A stretch of DNA of 64,000 nt. Source: DAOMNO01 sp035443885. GTDB taxonomy: Bacteria > Planctomycetota > Phycisphaerae > Phycisphaerales > SM1A02. A program made the translations under genes and the position numbers. The stretch lies in NCBI GenBank assembly GCA_035443885.1, contig DAOMNO010000002.1, forward strand, positions 247,949-311,948, in the 5' to 3' direction. Under the pieces are notes generated by a model. It had not been told where the DNA came from and searched no databases. It worked only from the letters and a program-made list of their open reading frames with translations. Shown here one piece after another: positions 8,266-16,454 of this stretch (the stretch's first letter is position 1; each line of letters begins with the position of its first letter).

Positions 8266-9648
8266 TCACTCCGCGCTGATCGGCAGCGGGTCCTTCACCT
8301 CGCCGCGTGTCCACGCGCGGATGCGCGGCAGCAGAACATCCGTAATCAGAATCTTCAGGCACGCCGCCACGGGGATGGCGAGCAACATGCCGTACACGCC
8401 CATGATCGACCCGCCCGCCAGCACCGCGACGATGATGGTTACGGGGTCGAGGTTCGTCGCTTTGCCTGCGATCATCGGCGTGAGCGCGTAGCTCTCAATC
8501 GTCTGCACGATGACAAAGACAAGCGTGGGATAGAGAATGATCTTCCACCACGCCATGCCGAGGCCTGTTACGGGGTCGAACTGGCCGTAGAACAGCAGGC
8601 CAACGGCGAGCGGCACGCCGATGATGCCGAGGAACGGCACCGCGCAGAAGAGGCCGATGACAAAGCCGAGCAGAATGGCGTAGGGCACGCCGATCCACCA
8701 CCAGCCGATGGCGAAGCCGATACCCATGAGCAGGCTCACGATGATGCGCCCTCGCACAAAGCCCGCGATCACGCGGTCCATCTTGCCAAGCAGTTCCAGC
8801 GTGCGAGGCCGCGACGCTTCGGGAATGAGGCTGCGCCCGAACTCGACAACATGTGGGAAGCCCACACTGAAGAAGAAGAAGTAAAACGGAATGAGGAACA
8901 GCATGAAGCTGAAGGCGATGGTCGCGCCGACAAGGCCCAGCACTGTTCCTGCGCCGCCCTGCAGCACACCCCACCAGTCGATGACGCCGCCTGTTTCCGC
9001 AGCGCGTTCGCGCTCCGCAAGCAGTTCGTTCGCTTCCTCGCGGATCAGTTTGCGCAGCTTGGCTTCATCCAGAATCGTAGGCTCCGTCAATGCGGCTGCG
9101 TCCGCATCGACAACGACGATCTCGGGGTCTGGTTCTGCACGTTCACCGTTCGCTGCGGCGTCCGATTGCTCGTCGTCGAACAGTGAGTCGTCATCCGGCG
9201 CGCCGAAGATGGAGCGGTAGAGGTCATCCACCCAGCCGCGATGGTTTTCGGGCACGAACTGCTTGATCGCGACCGCCCGCTGCTCAAAGCGTCCTTCGCG
9301 AATCTCTGTGATCAGCCGCCCGGTCTGACTTACGATGACGGTAACAACGACGAGGAGAACGATACCGACGATGATGCCAACGGTGCCCATCAGCCCGCCG
9401 ACAACGACGGGGCGGCTGAGCTTTGGGTGAGCGGAAAGCCTCGCGACAAGCGGCTCGAAAAGATACGCCAGCAGCAGCGCGACCAGCAACGGCACCGTTA
9501 CGGTGCGCATCGCATAGCCGAGCCATACGAGACCGATGCACGTCAGTATAAAGAGCGCATCGCGCACTGCTTGAAACTGCCAGATGTGCAATCGCGCCGC
9601 AGCGGGCACGGACGAGGCATCGCCCTTCAGCAGAGGTTCCTTCGCCAT
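8266..9648 (-). CDS. AI-2E family membrane transporter (PerM/YdiK-like)
   Basis: 460-residue polytopic inner-membrane protein. Two or three N-terminal helices (about residues 30-110) are followed by a large acidic hydrophilic insert (about 150-230, rich in D and E) and then five or more helices including P-F-L-G-I-I-G-V-P and L-D-P-V-T-I-I-V-A-V-L-A-G-G, characteristic of PF01594. Family members export autoinducer-2 (TqsA) or act as sodium/proton antiporters; which applies here cannot be decided. The acidic loop is longer than in most members. Converges with ffh, 32 bp apart. A TACGCT box lies seven bases upstream of the ATG. Confidence 0.85.
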   Translation of the reverse strand: MAKEPLLKGDASSVPAAARLHIWQFQAVRDALFILTCIGLVWLGYAMRTVTVPLLVALLLAYLFEPLVARLSAHPKLSRPVVVGGLMGTVGIIVGIVLLVVVTVIVSQTGRLITEIREGRFEQRAVAIKQFVPENHRGWVDDLYRSIFGAPDDDSLFDDEQSDAAANGERAEPDPEIVVVDADAAALTEPTILDEAKLRKLIREEANELLAERERAAETGGVIDWWGVLQGGAGTVLGLVGATIAFSFMLFLIPFYFFFFSVGFPHVVEFGRSLIPEASRPRTLELLGKMDRVIAGFVRGRIIVSLLMGIGFAIGWWWIGVPYAILLGFVIGLFCAVPFLGIIGVPLAVGLLFYGQFDPVTGLGMAWWKIILYPTLVFVIVQTIESYALTPMIAGKATNLDPVTIIVAVLAGGSIMGVYGMLLAIPVAACLKILITDVLLPRIRAWTRGEVKDPLPISAE

Positions 9649-9655
9649 GCCACCC

Positions 9656-9661
9656 AGCGTA
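9656..9661 (-). promoter_or_regulatory. -10-like box TACGCT before the AI-2E gene
   Basis: On the minus strand G-C-TACGCT is followed by seven bases and then the ATG at 9648. This is one of about ten genes here with a -10-like box abutting the start codon. Confidence 0.4.
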
Positions 9662-9709
9662 GCAGAGGCGGCGCGGACTGTCAGTTGCGGGAGATGCGAG
9701 GCAGGCGGA

Positions 9710-10123
9710 TCAGCACCCGACGGGCGTCAGGCGGGCGAGCATTTCCTCGCGGCTGAATGCTTCGCTGAAGTTGAAGACGGCGCGAAAATCTTCAGGGGAA
9801 TCCTCATCCGTCTTGCTCATCAACCCAGCATCCACCATCGCGAAGACGATGCGGCCGAAGTCGTCTGTCCGTGAAACGTGCCAGTGCTCAAAGACAACCG
9901 GAGCCATCAAGCCGTATCGGTCAATGGCAAAGTCGCGCAAGCCCATGCACAACTGCTGACCTGAAATGTGTCGATCGATTTCGTCAAGATCGGGATCGGC
10001 TGCGTGCAGCTTCTCAACCGTGTAACTCAAGCCTTCCCGCACAAAGTTGTACGCCTCAATCGGGTACGGGCCTGCTTGTTCAAGAACGGCGGTGATGTCT
10101 AGCTGCTTCTGTTGCTGGCTCAT
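9710..10123 (-). CDS. Minf_1886 family conserved protein
   Basis: 137 residues from an ATG at 10123 (M-S-Q-Q-Q-K-Q-L-D-I). The core Y-P-I-E-A-Y-N-F-V-R-E-G-L, the H-I-S-G-Q-Q-L-C-M-G-L-R-D-F-A block and the final D-F-x-x-V-F-x-F-x-E-A-F are the hallmarks of the Minf_1886 family, a small conserved protein of unknown function widespread in Planctomycetota, Verrucomicrobiota and relatives. No signal peptide or membrane helix. An alternative ATG at 10144 adds seven residues. The frame stays open to 10342 but that extension overlaps the glycosylase gene and shows no conservation, so I reject it. Probably the last gene of the operon with the glycosylase and amidohydrolase. Confidence 0.8.
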   Translation of the reverse strand: MSQQQKQLDITAVLEQAGPYPIEAYNFVREGLSYTVEKLHAADPDLDEIDRHISGQQLCMGLRDFAIDRYGLMAPVVFEHWHVSRTDDFGRIVFAMVDAGLMSKTDEDSPEDFRAVFNFSEAFSREEMLARLTPVGC

Positions 10124-10248
10124 CTGCTGGCAGTTCCAGTTCATCTCACCGGGCGGCGAGTCGCAGGTTACGACAAGGTTCGGCGAGATCAGGGTTTGTG
10201 GCCAATCACTCGAGACGAAATCAAAATAGGACTCGATTCTAGCCTTTG

Positions 10249-10848
10249 TCAACAGGAGACATGGGAATTCCCCGTCACAAAGTACCGTAGCGGCTTCGCG
10301 GCCCACTCGCCCGCGTAGGCCACGCCGATGCGCGGCCCGCACTGAACAAAGCGGCTTGGTAGAGCGCGTTTGCGCACCTGCTCAATGAACAGATGCTCAC
10401 TCACGCGAAGGTCTTCGCCGTCCAAGGATCGATCAATGCACATCGCCTGAGCGAGTTTTCCCGGACCCGAACAGAGGTTCGTAAGCTGTGTAACCCCGCG
10501 ATTCGCCGCCATGATTTCGACTCCCTCACACGGCTCCGCGGCACGAATCAGCACCGCGGTACCGACGCCTTGCCTGCCGCATACGACGTTCAGGCAGTGA
10601 TGCATGCCATAGATCATGTACACATAGGCGTGCCCGCCTGCGAGATACATCGATTCATTGCGCGCGGTACGCCGCCCCTTGTAGGTGTGCGATGCAGCGT
10701 CCTCCTCGCCGAGGTACGCTTCCACCTCGACGATCACTGCTGCGAGGCGCACGCCTTCAACAACGCGCACAAGCCGCTGACCAAGCAGGCGTCTCGCGGT
10801 ATCGATCGCGCTGCCGCTGAAGGTCAACATGCGCCGCTCAGCGATCAT
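10249..10848 (-). CDS. 3-methyladenine DNA glycosylase (AAG/MPG family)
   Basis: Base-excision repair enzyme that flips out and hydrolyses alkylated purines. 199 residues. Visible family blocks are A-R-x-L-L-G-Q-x-L-V, the catalytic E-V-E-A-Y (Glu activates water), the S-H-x-x-x-G-x-T-x-R-N stretch, M-Y-x-x-G-G-x-A-Y-V-Y-x-I-Y-G-M-H-x-C-x-N-V-V, L-I-R-A-x-E-P and C-S-G-P-G-K-L. The start overlaps the amidohydrolase stop by four bases (10845-10848), implying translational coupling. Confidence 0.93.
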   Translation of the reverse strand: MIAERRMLTFSGSAIDTARRLLGQRLVRVVEGVRLAAVIVEVEAYLGEEDAASHTYKGRRTARNESMYLAGGHAYVYMIYGMHHCLNVVCGRQGVGTAVLIRAAEPCEGVEIMAANRGVTQLTNLCSGPGKLAQAMCIDRSLDGEDLRVSEHLFIEQVRKRALPSRFVQCGPRIGVAYAGEWAAKPLRYFVTGNSHVSC

Positions 10849-12131
10849 CTGGCAACCTCATAACCCTCGGCACCAGCTCCAGCCGCACGTCCACACATAC
10901 TGAATGGACCAACGACCCATTCTGGCGGCGAATCATCGTGCAGTGCCTGCGTAAATGGATCGACATGACTGTGCGGATCAACCGGCAGCCCGATGACGCC
11001 GAGCGTCGGTCCTGGCGAAAGTGTTACTCGCGTGGGATCACATCCCAGTGCTCGTGCGCCGTTGATCGTCGCCATTCGAAGCAGCACCCGAGCATCGGTG
11101 CGGTCGCGTTGATGAAGCAAACGCATCTCATCAAGCACACTGATGCGGTCCGGGGTATCGAGACAGAGCAGGCTGTCTGTGCCGAGCGCGACGTTGACCC
11201 CCTTCTCCAGCATTTCACGGTAGCGATGCGGCGGATAGCCTGCCTGCGGATGCTGAAAGTATGCGCTCGCGCGCGGGCAATAGGCAACCGTGATCGACAG
11301 CTGCGTCAGCCGCTCAATCTGCTCCGAGGAAACATAATTCAGGTGCGCTGCGATCCATGGCGCGCGAGCGAGAACTGACGCAAGGGCATCAACCGGATGG
11401 CTGCCTGTGCCGGTGATCGTTTCATCCCACACCCCCACTTGTCTGAGCAATTCCGCAAGCGGTCCGCCACCGGTGTGCGTAAATTCGATTTCCTCAAGCG
11501 TCTCTGCAAGATGAGTCGCCAATGGGAGACCGAGATCAATCGCTGCTTCATACATTTCCAGCCCGCACGAATACGGCGCATGAGGCTGAATGCCAAGTTG
11601 AACGCCGTTGGCGTTCGGCTCGCATTGCTCGACAAGCGATCGCATGAGCGAGGCCGCCGTCGTTTGCGATTTCCCCTGGCCGAACACTTCGAGAAAGCTG
11701 ATCCCCGCCAATCCGGTCTCTCGCAACGCTTCGACTGCAACGAGCGAGCGAGCGCCTGCGATGTCGCCGATGAGCGCGGTTCCGCCAGCGCGGGCCAGCT
11801 CTGCGCCTCGCTGAACAGATGCACGAATCTCCTGCTCGGCGGTCTTGCGCTGCGTGCGCACGAGATCAACCCAGCTCAGAAAGTCGCCCGTGTAAGGCAC
11901 CGGCCCGATTGCGGTGAGATCGAGATGCGCATGGACGTTGACCAACGCAGGAATGAGCACGCGGTCGTGCCTGCGCTCGATGACCGCGTGCTCAACCGCG
12001 CCGATCGATTCAGGCGAGCCACAGGCGATGATTCGATCACGATCGACAAGAATTGCGCCGGGTGCGGCACAGCAGCCGCTGCCACCGTCCCCACCATCTG
12101 CAACCATGGCTGCCTGAATCAGTCGCAACAT
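10845..12131 (-). CDS. Metal-dependent amidohydrolase/deaminase
   Basis: 428 residues, amidohydrolase superfamily of the AtzA/TrzN/SAH-deaminase type. The metal-binding V-H-A-H-L-D (about residues 66-71), H-A-P-Y-S-C, the H-L-A-E strand and the G-T-D-S-L aspartate motif are all in order on a TIM-barrel scaffold with a small beta-sandwich formed by both termini. Candidate roles are S-adenosylhomocysteine deaminase or aminodeoxyfutalosine deaminase of menaquinone synthesis; the sequence alone does not settle it. First gene of a compact minus-strand group with the glycosylase (4-base overlap). Confidence 0.8.
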   Translation of the reverse strand: MLRLIQAAMVADGGDGGSGCCAAPGAILVDRDRIIACGSPESIGAVEHAVIERRHDRVLIPALVNVHAHLDLTAIGPVPYTGDFLSWVDLVRTQRKTAEQEIRASVQRGAELARAGGTALIGDIAGARSLVAVEALRETGLAGISFLEVFGQGKSQTTAASLMRSLVEQCEPNANGVQLGIQPHAPYSCGLEMYEAAIDLGLPLATHLAETLEEIEFTHTGGGPLAELLRQVGVWDETITGTGSHPVDALASVLARAPWIAAHLNYVSSEQIERLTQLSITVAYCPRASAYFQHPQAGYPPHRYREMLEKGVNVALGTDSLLCLDTPDRISVLDEMRLLHQRDRTDARVLLRMATINGARALGCDPTRVTLSPGPTLGVIGLPVDPHSHVDPFTQALHDDSPPEWVVGPFSMCGRAAGAGAEGYEVAR

Positions 12132-12280
12132 GCCGAAATGCCTGCTGTGCCCCTGATATGGATGTCGAGCGGGGCGGTCTCTGGACGATGCACGACGAAT
12201 TGTTGTAGCATACCCCTCCTGCCCGATAACCTTGCAGGAATTGGCTGACTTTCCGCGGCCCAGATATCAGGATTCATCCC

Positions 12281-13144
12281 ATGAACCGCTTCTCCCGAAC
12301 CGTTTGTCTCGCTTTGCTCGGCATGCTCCCCGTGATCGGCTTCGGCTGCGTGCCGCAGGATCGCTACGACCAGCTTCTGATGACGAACCGCTCGCTGCAG
12401 GAGCAGCTCATGTCGATGGAGGCCGAGCGGGACACCGCGCTGGCCAACATCAACAGCGTTCGCAACCAGCTCAACCGCGCCAATGCAGGCCTAATGGACC
12501 TGCAAACGCAGAACGATCGTTTGAACAACGACCTCAGCCGCATGGCGCAGGACTACGACGCCCTGCTTCAGCGAGTGGCATCATTGGAAATCGGCCCCCT
12601 GCCAGCGGATATGGAGTCCGCCATTCACGCGCTGGCCGCAGCTTATCCCGATGTGCTCACGTTCGACGCCAAGCGAGGCCTGTTGCGCTTTGCCAGCGAC
12701 TTCACGTTTGATCTCGGCTCGGTTGCACTGAAACCGGATGCTGCCCGCACGCTGCAAGAGCTTTCAAGAATCCTCAATACGCCGAACGCAGCGAACTTTG
12801 AGGCGCGCATTGTCGGCCACACAGATAATGTCCGCATCAATCGCCCCGAAACGCTGCGGAACCACCCCACCAACGTGCACCTTTCGGTGCATCGCTCCAT
12901 CTCCGTGCGAGATGCAATGGTGAGTGCGGGCGTCAACGCTGTTCGCATTCAGGTTGCGGGCTATGGCGAACACCGTCCCCTCGTGCCGAACCGGCCCGGC
13001 GGCACGGCTGAGAATCGCCGCGTTGAAATCTTCTTGCTGCCTATGCCACCCGGCATCGACCTTGCCCCCGCTGCGGCCCCCGCCGCACCATCTGCCGCTC
13101 CGGCTGCCCCGGCTCGCACAACCCCGGCTGAACCGATGAAGTAA
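12281..13144 (+). CDS. OmpA-like peptidoglycan-binding lipoprotein
   Basis: 287 residues. A signal peptide ends at G-F-G-C23, a plausible though non-standard lipobox (Gly instead of Leu at -3). Residues about 25-115 form a coiled coil rich in Q, N and L. The OmpA C-terminal domain follows (about 130-255) with the G-H-T-D-N motif, the L-S-x-x-R-S-x-S-V-R-D-A helix and V-A-G-Y-G-E-x-R-P-x-x-x-N-x-x...N-R-R-V-E-I, which bind meso-diaminopimelate in peptidoglycan. An Ala/Pro-rich tail ends the protein. It probably tethers envelope to cell wall. A strong terminator follows 38 bp downstream, so it looks monocistronic. Confidence 0.85.
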   Translation: MNRFSRTVCLALLGMLPVIGFGCVPQDRYDQLLMTNRSLQEQLMSMEAERDTALANINSVRNQLNRANAGLMDLQTQNDRLNNDLSRMAQDYDALLQRVASLEIGPLPADMESAIHALAAAYPDVLTFDAKRGLLRFASDFTFDLGSVALKPDAARTLQELSRILNTPNAANFEARIVGHTDNVRINRPETLRNHPTNVHLSVHRSISVRDAMVSAGVNAVRIQVAGYGEHRPLVPNRPGGTAENRRVEIFLLPMPPGIDLAPAAAPAAPSAAPAAPARTTPAEPMK

Positions 13145-13181
13145 CCTCTGCGGCTGGGCTTATAAGCCTCTGAAATCAATG

Positions 13182-13210
13182 AAAACCCGGCTCACAGCCG
13201 GGTTTTTTGT
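13182..13210 (+). terminator. Rho-independent terminator after the OmpA-like gene
   Basis: Perfect 9-bp stem AACCCGGCT / AGCCGGGTT with a 3-base loop, followed by a run of six T. Confidence 0.9.
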
Positions 13211-13461
13211 TTTCATTCGCTGCTCAACTCGGTACACTGGTGGCCGCATTGACTTCGCCCAAAGCCTCGTCTGGGAGTCGGTTTCCGCAGCGTGCGGTGT
13301 AGCTGCTTCAGTTCGGACTTGGTCGAACCAATGCAATGCTGAAGAGATCTTCACCGGAACCTCGCCTTTGTGCGATACGCTGCCGGTACCAGGCGGCTGA
13401 CGCCTATTCGGTGATTCACGTGAACCAAGGCAACCACCAAGGGAAGAAAGGAAGTCGAAAG

Positions 13462-15453
13462 ATGATGCGATACGGTTTGAGCCGTGCCGGTCTGGCCGCG
13501 CTGTGCTGCGGTCTGCTGGCGTCACCAGTCGTTGCGGGCGACGCAGTCCTCAGCGGAACATACGGATGGGAAGATGGTGTCGGAACAGTGCTCGGCACGT
13601 CCGGCAACATTGTCGATCCGACCAACGTCGGCTTCCCGGAGCCGGTCAACTCAGGCAAGCGAGCGCTGCGCGTCACCAACCAGAATCACGTCGGCACGCC
13701 GCAGGTCTGGGTCGCCTTCATCGAAAATCTCGAACATGGCGATGTCGTCGAAGCCAAGGTCTTTGGCTATGACGAAGTCCCCGGCGGCAATCCGTCGCTT
13801 CGCATCTGGGCGCACTATGCCATCTCAGGCGATGTGTTCAGCAACGCGGGCAGCGCGGGTGGCAACAACACGCCCACCAACGGATTTGGCTGGGAAGAGA
13901 TCAGCCATACGTGGACCTTTGACAGTGCCGGCGGCACGCGCGATGCGCTCGTCATCGAAGTGCGCCTCTACAGCACGCCGACCGACTGCACCGAGTGCAG
14001 TACCGACTATTACATCGACGACGTAACCGTCAACGTCATCTGCGGTTCCAACCCCAACCTCTCCATCACCTTCCCGGACTGGTCCATGGTCACCGGTCCT
14101 TCCAAGCCCGGCAAGAACTGCATTCCGCCTGAGCCGTGCGGCAAGCCCAACTTTGTCGCCAGCTATGGTTGGGAAGATGGCACCGGCACAATCATGGGCA
14201 AAGTCGGCAACGTCGCCAATCCCACGAACGTTACTTCACCCGAGCCGGTCAACTCAGGCAATCGAGCGCTTCGCGTTACGCACGCCCCCCACGGCGGCGC
14301 GACACCGCAGGCTTGGCTCGCGTTCATTGAGAATCTTGAAGACGGCGATGAAATCACCGCGAGCTTCTTCGGTCTTGATGAAGAGCCGGGCGTACCTCGC
14401 ATGAGAATTTGGGCGCACTACGCGGTCACTGGCAACATCAACTCCATTGCTCAAGCCGGCGGCAACGAAACCTACAGCGCGGGCATCGGCTGGGAAGAGA
14501 TCAGTCATACGTGGACCTTCGACAGCAACTTCGGCCAGCGCAATGCACTGGTCATCCAGGCCCGACTCTACAGCGACAACAACTGCACGGAATGCACCAC
14601 CGACTATTACATCGACGATGTCACCGTTTCCGTGTGCAGCAACAACCCCAACGTTACCATCAGCTTCCCGGATACCATCATCATCCCGAAGCCCACCGAC
14701 CCCTGCAATCCCGGTCTCGGCGAGCCTGATCTTGCGGGCACCTTCGGTTGGGAAGATGGCAAGAGCACCATTCTCGGCAGCTTCGGCAACATCAGTGAAG
14801 CCGTCAATGTTACGCATCCTGATCCGGTGCATCAGGGCAAGCGCGCGCTGCGCGTTACAGAAGCGCCACATTCTGGCACGCCGCAGGCGTACATCGCGTA
14901 CATCGAAAACCTGCAACATGGAGACGTGATCGTCGGTCGGTTCCACGGCTATGACACGACGCCGGGAAGCGATCCGCGGCTCCGCATCTGGGGTCACTAT
15001 GCAGACTCAGGTGATGTGATGAGCTTCCGCGGCTCCGCAGGCGGCAACGAAGACGGCACAACCGGCATCGGCTGGGAGGAAATCTGCATGACGTGGGTCT
15101 TCGACGAAGGCAATCCGCCTCGTGATGCACTCGTCATTGAAGCTCGTGTGTACAGCACGCCTGCCACCTGCCCAACCTGCTCGACCGACTTCTTCATCGA
15201 TAGCGCCTCGGTCGATGTGTACAGCAGCAACCCGAACGTTACCATCACGTTCCCGGACTGGGTTGTCATCGGAAACCCGACCAAGAAGTGCCCCGCGGAC
15301 TTCAACAACGACGGCACCGTTGACGTGCTCGACCTGCTCGCACTCCTCGGCGCGTGGGGCAGCGCGGACCCGCAGATCGACCTGAACGGCAGCGGCAACG
15401 TGGACGTGCAGGACCTCCTGATCCTGCTCGGCTCGTGGGGCGCGTGCCCGTAA
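13462..15453 (+). CDS. Secreted protein of three ~195-residue repeats plus dockerin-type C-terminus
   Basis: 663 residues from the ATG at 13462, preceded by the purine-rich GGAAG region; an in-frame ATG at 13336 adds 42 residues with no signal-peptide character. A signal peptide (about 1-26, ending V-V-A-G) leads to three tandem copies of one domain starting with Y-G-W-E-D-G or F-G-W-E-D-G near residues 33, 232 and 427. Each copy contains G-K/N-R-A-L-R-V-T, I-E-N-L-x-x-G-D, L-R-I-W-x-H-Y, G-W-E-E-I and a C-x2-C-S/T-T-D-Y/F-Y/F-I-D cysteine pair, consistent with a beta-sandwich of carbohydrate-binding type. Residues about 610-663 carry two dockerin-like loops (D-F-N-N-D-G-T-V-D-V and D-L-N-G-S-G-N-V-D-V, each with D-L-L...W-G). 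Function unknown; probably surface or exported. Confidence 0.85.
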   Translation: MMRYGLSRAGLAALCCGLLASPVVAGDAVLSGTYGWEDGVGTVLGTSGNIVDPTNVGFPEPVNSGKRALRVTNQNHVGTPQVWVAFIENLEHGDVVEAKVFGYDEVPGGNPSLRIWAHYAISGDVFSNAGSAGGNNTPTNGFGWEEISHTWTFDSAGGTRDALVIEVRLYSTPTDCTECSTDYYIDDVTVNVICGSNPNLSITFPDWSMVTGPSKPGKNCIPPEPCGKPNFVASYGWEDGTGTIMGKVGNVANPTNVTSPEPVNSGNRALRVTHAPHGGATPQAWLAFIENLEDGDEITASFFGLDEEPGVPRMRIWAHYAVTGNINSIAQAGGNETYSAGIGWEEISHTWTFDSNFGQRNALVIQARLYSDNNCTECTTDYYIDDVTVSVCSNNPNVTISFPDTIIIPKPTDPCNPGLGEPDLAGTFGWEDGKSTILGSFGNISEAVNVTHPDPVHQGKRALRVTEAPHSGTPQAYIAYIENLQHGDVIVGRFHGYDTTPGSDPRLRIWGHYADSGDVMSFRGSAGGNEDGTTGIGWEEICMTWVFDEGNPPRDALVIEARVYSTPATCPTCSTDFFIDSASVDVYSSNPNVTITFPDWVVIGNPTKKCPADFNNDGTVDVLDLLALLGAWGSADPQIDLNGSGNVDVQDLLILLGSWGACP

Positions 15454-15485
15454 TCGGCGGTTGCAACATCACTTGATCTCACCAT

Positions 15486-15521
15486 CCCCCCGACCGCTCT
15501 GCGGTCGGGGGTTTTCTTTTT
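15486..15521 (+). terminator. Rho-independent terminator after the repeat protein
   Basis: GC-only 11-bp stem CCCCCGACCGC / GCGGTCGGGGG with loop TCT, then TTTTCTTTTT. Confidence 0.92.
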
Positions 15522-15554
15522 CAACGCTGATTCAATCTCTCCTTGCCAACAGGC

Positions 15555-15560
15555 TATCCT
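15555..15560 (+). promoter_or_regulatory. -10-like box TATCCT before mlaE
   Basis: GGC-TATCCT ends eight bases before the ATG at 15569. It lies just after a strong terminator, so the gene needs its own promoter here. No ribosome binding site is present, pointing to a leaderless mRNA. Confidence 0.5.
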
Positions 15561-15568
15561 GTTGCGAC

Positions 15569-16402
15569 ATGGGCATCGCTGCCTCCATCTCGCGTTTCGG
15601 CTTGCTGGTGTTGTTTTCCGTCGTTGAGTTCGGCCGCTTCACGACATTTGCAATCGCCACCACGCGCTGGCTTGTCTCCGTGCGTAAGTGGCTGCGCTGG
15701 CGATTGCTCGCACCGCAGTTCTTCGCCGTAGGCGTTGCATCGATTCCCGTCGTTGCCATCACCGGTGGCTTCATCGGCATGGTGCTCGCTTTGGAAAGCT
15801 TCGAGCCGTTTCGTGCGCTCGGGCAGGAAGAGCGACTTGGCGGCGTCATCAACATCTCCGTGATGAAGCAGATCGGTCCGGTGCTGGCCGCCGTCATGGT
15901 CGCAGGGCGCGTCGGCTGCGCACTCGCTGCGGAACTCGGCACCATGCGCGTTACAGAACAACTCGATGCCATGCGCGCGATGGCGACCGATCCCATTCCG
16001 TTCCTTGTCGTGCCTCGCTTCATCGCCTGCCTCGTCATGACGCCTCTGCTCACCATCTACTCCGATCTGCTCGGCGTATGGGGCGGATATGTGATGACGG
16101 TGGGTTTCCACGGCGTTTCTGCAAACGCCTACTGGCAGTATTCTGCCTCGTTCATTCACTGGTGGGAACCCGCTTCAGGACTCATCAAGAGCGTCTTCTT
16201 TGGTGGGGCAATCGGCATGATCGCCTGCTACAAGGGCTTCTACTGCCGCGCTGGCGCGGCCGGGGTGGGCCGCGCTGCAACGGAAGCCTTCGTCGCCAGC
16301 TTTCTCGCCATCATCATCATGAATCTCGTGCTCGCGCAGACTCTGAACGCCTTGGGTCGTATGCTTTTCTTCGGCGACAGCCCGTACAACCCGCTCGGAT
16401 GA
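15569..16402 (+). CDS. mlaE: MlaE-family ABC transporter permease
   Basis: 277 residues with five or six transmembrane helices. Conserved MlaE features are the G-F-I-G-M-V-L-A-L-E-S segment, M-K-Q-I-G-P-V-L-A-A-V-M-V-A-G-R-V-G-C-A-L-A-A-E-L-G-T-M-R-V-T-E-Q-style core (read from about residues 104-136, shown here only as its short parts G-P-V-L, A-G-R-V-G and E-L-G-T-M), and P-R-x-x-A. The family forms the membrane part of phospholipid or sterol transporters that keep outer-membrane asymmetry, which fits a diderm planctomycete. The ATPase (MlaF) and substrate-binding (MlaD) partners are not next to it. I start at 15569 because the earlier in-frame ATG at 15461 lies upstream of the terminator hairpin. 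Confidence 0.88.
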   Translation: MGIAASISRFGLLVLFSVVEFGRFTTFAIATTRWLVSVRKWLRWRLLAPQFFAVGVASIPVVAITGGFIGMVLALESFEPFRALGQEERLGGVINISVMKQIGPVLAAVMVAGRVGCALAAELGTMRVTEQLDAMRAMATDPIPFLVVPRFIACLVMTPLLTIYSDLLGVWGGYVMTVGFHGVSANAYWQYSASFIHWWEPASGLIKSVFFGGAIGMIACYKGFYCRAGAAGVGRAATEAFVASFLAIIIMNLVLAQTLNALGRMLFFGDSPYNPLG

Positions 16403-16454
16403 TGCGCCTCGCGCCCAGCCCGCATCACAGAACCCGACGCGAAGGAGACGAACC

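Noticed and set aside
8239..9186. A 315-codon frame antisense to the AI-2E permease
   Set aside because: Highly charged low-complexity composition and no start signal; the opposite strand encodes a clear membrane protein.
10124..10342. N-terminal extension of the Minf_1886 protein
   Set aside because: The extra residues overlap the glycosylase gene and do not resemble the family start.
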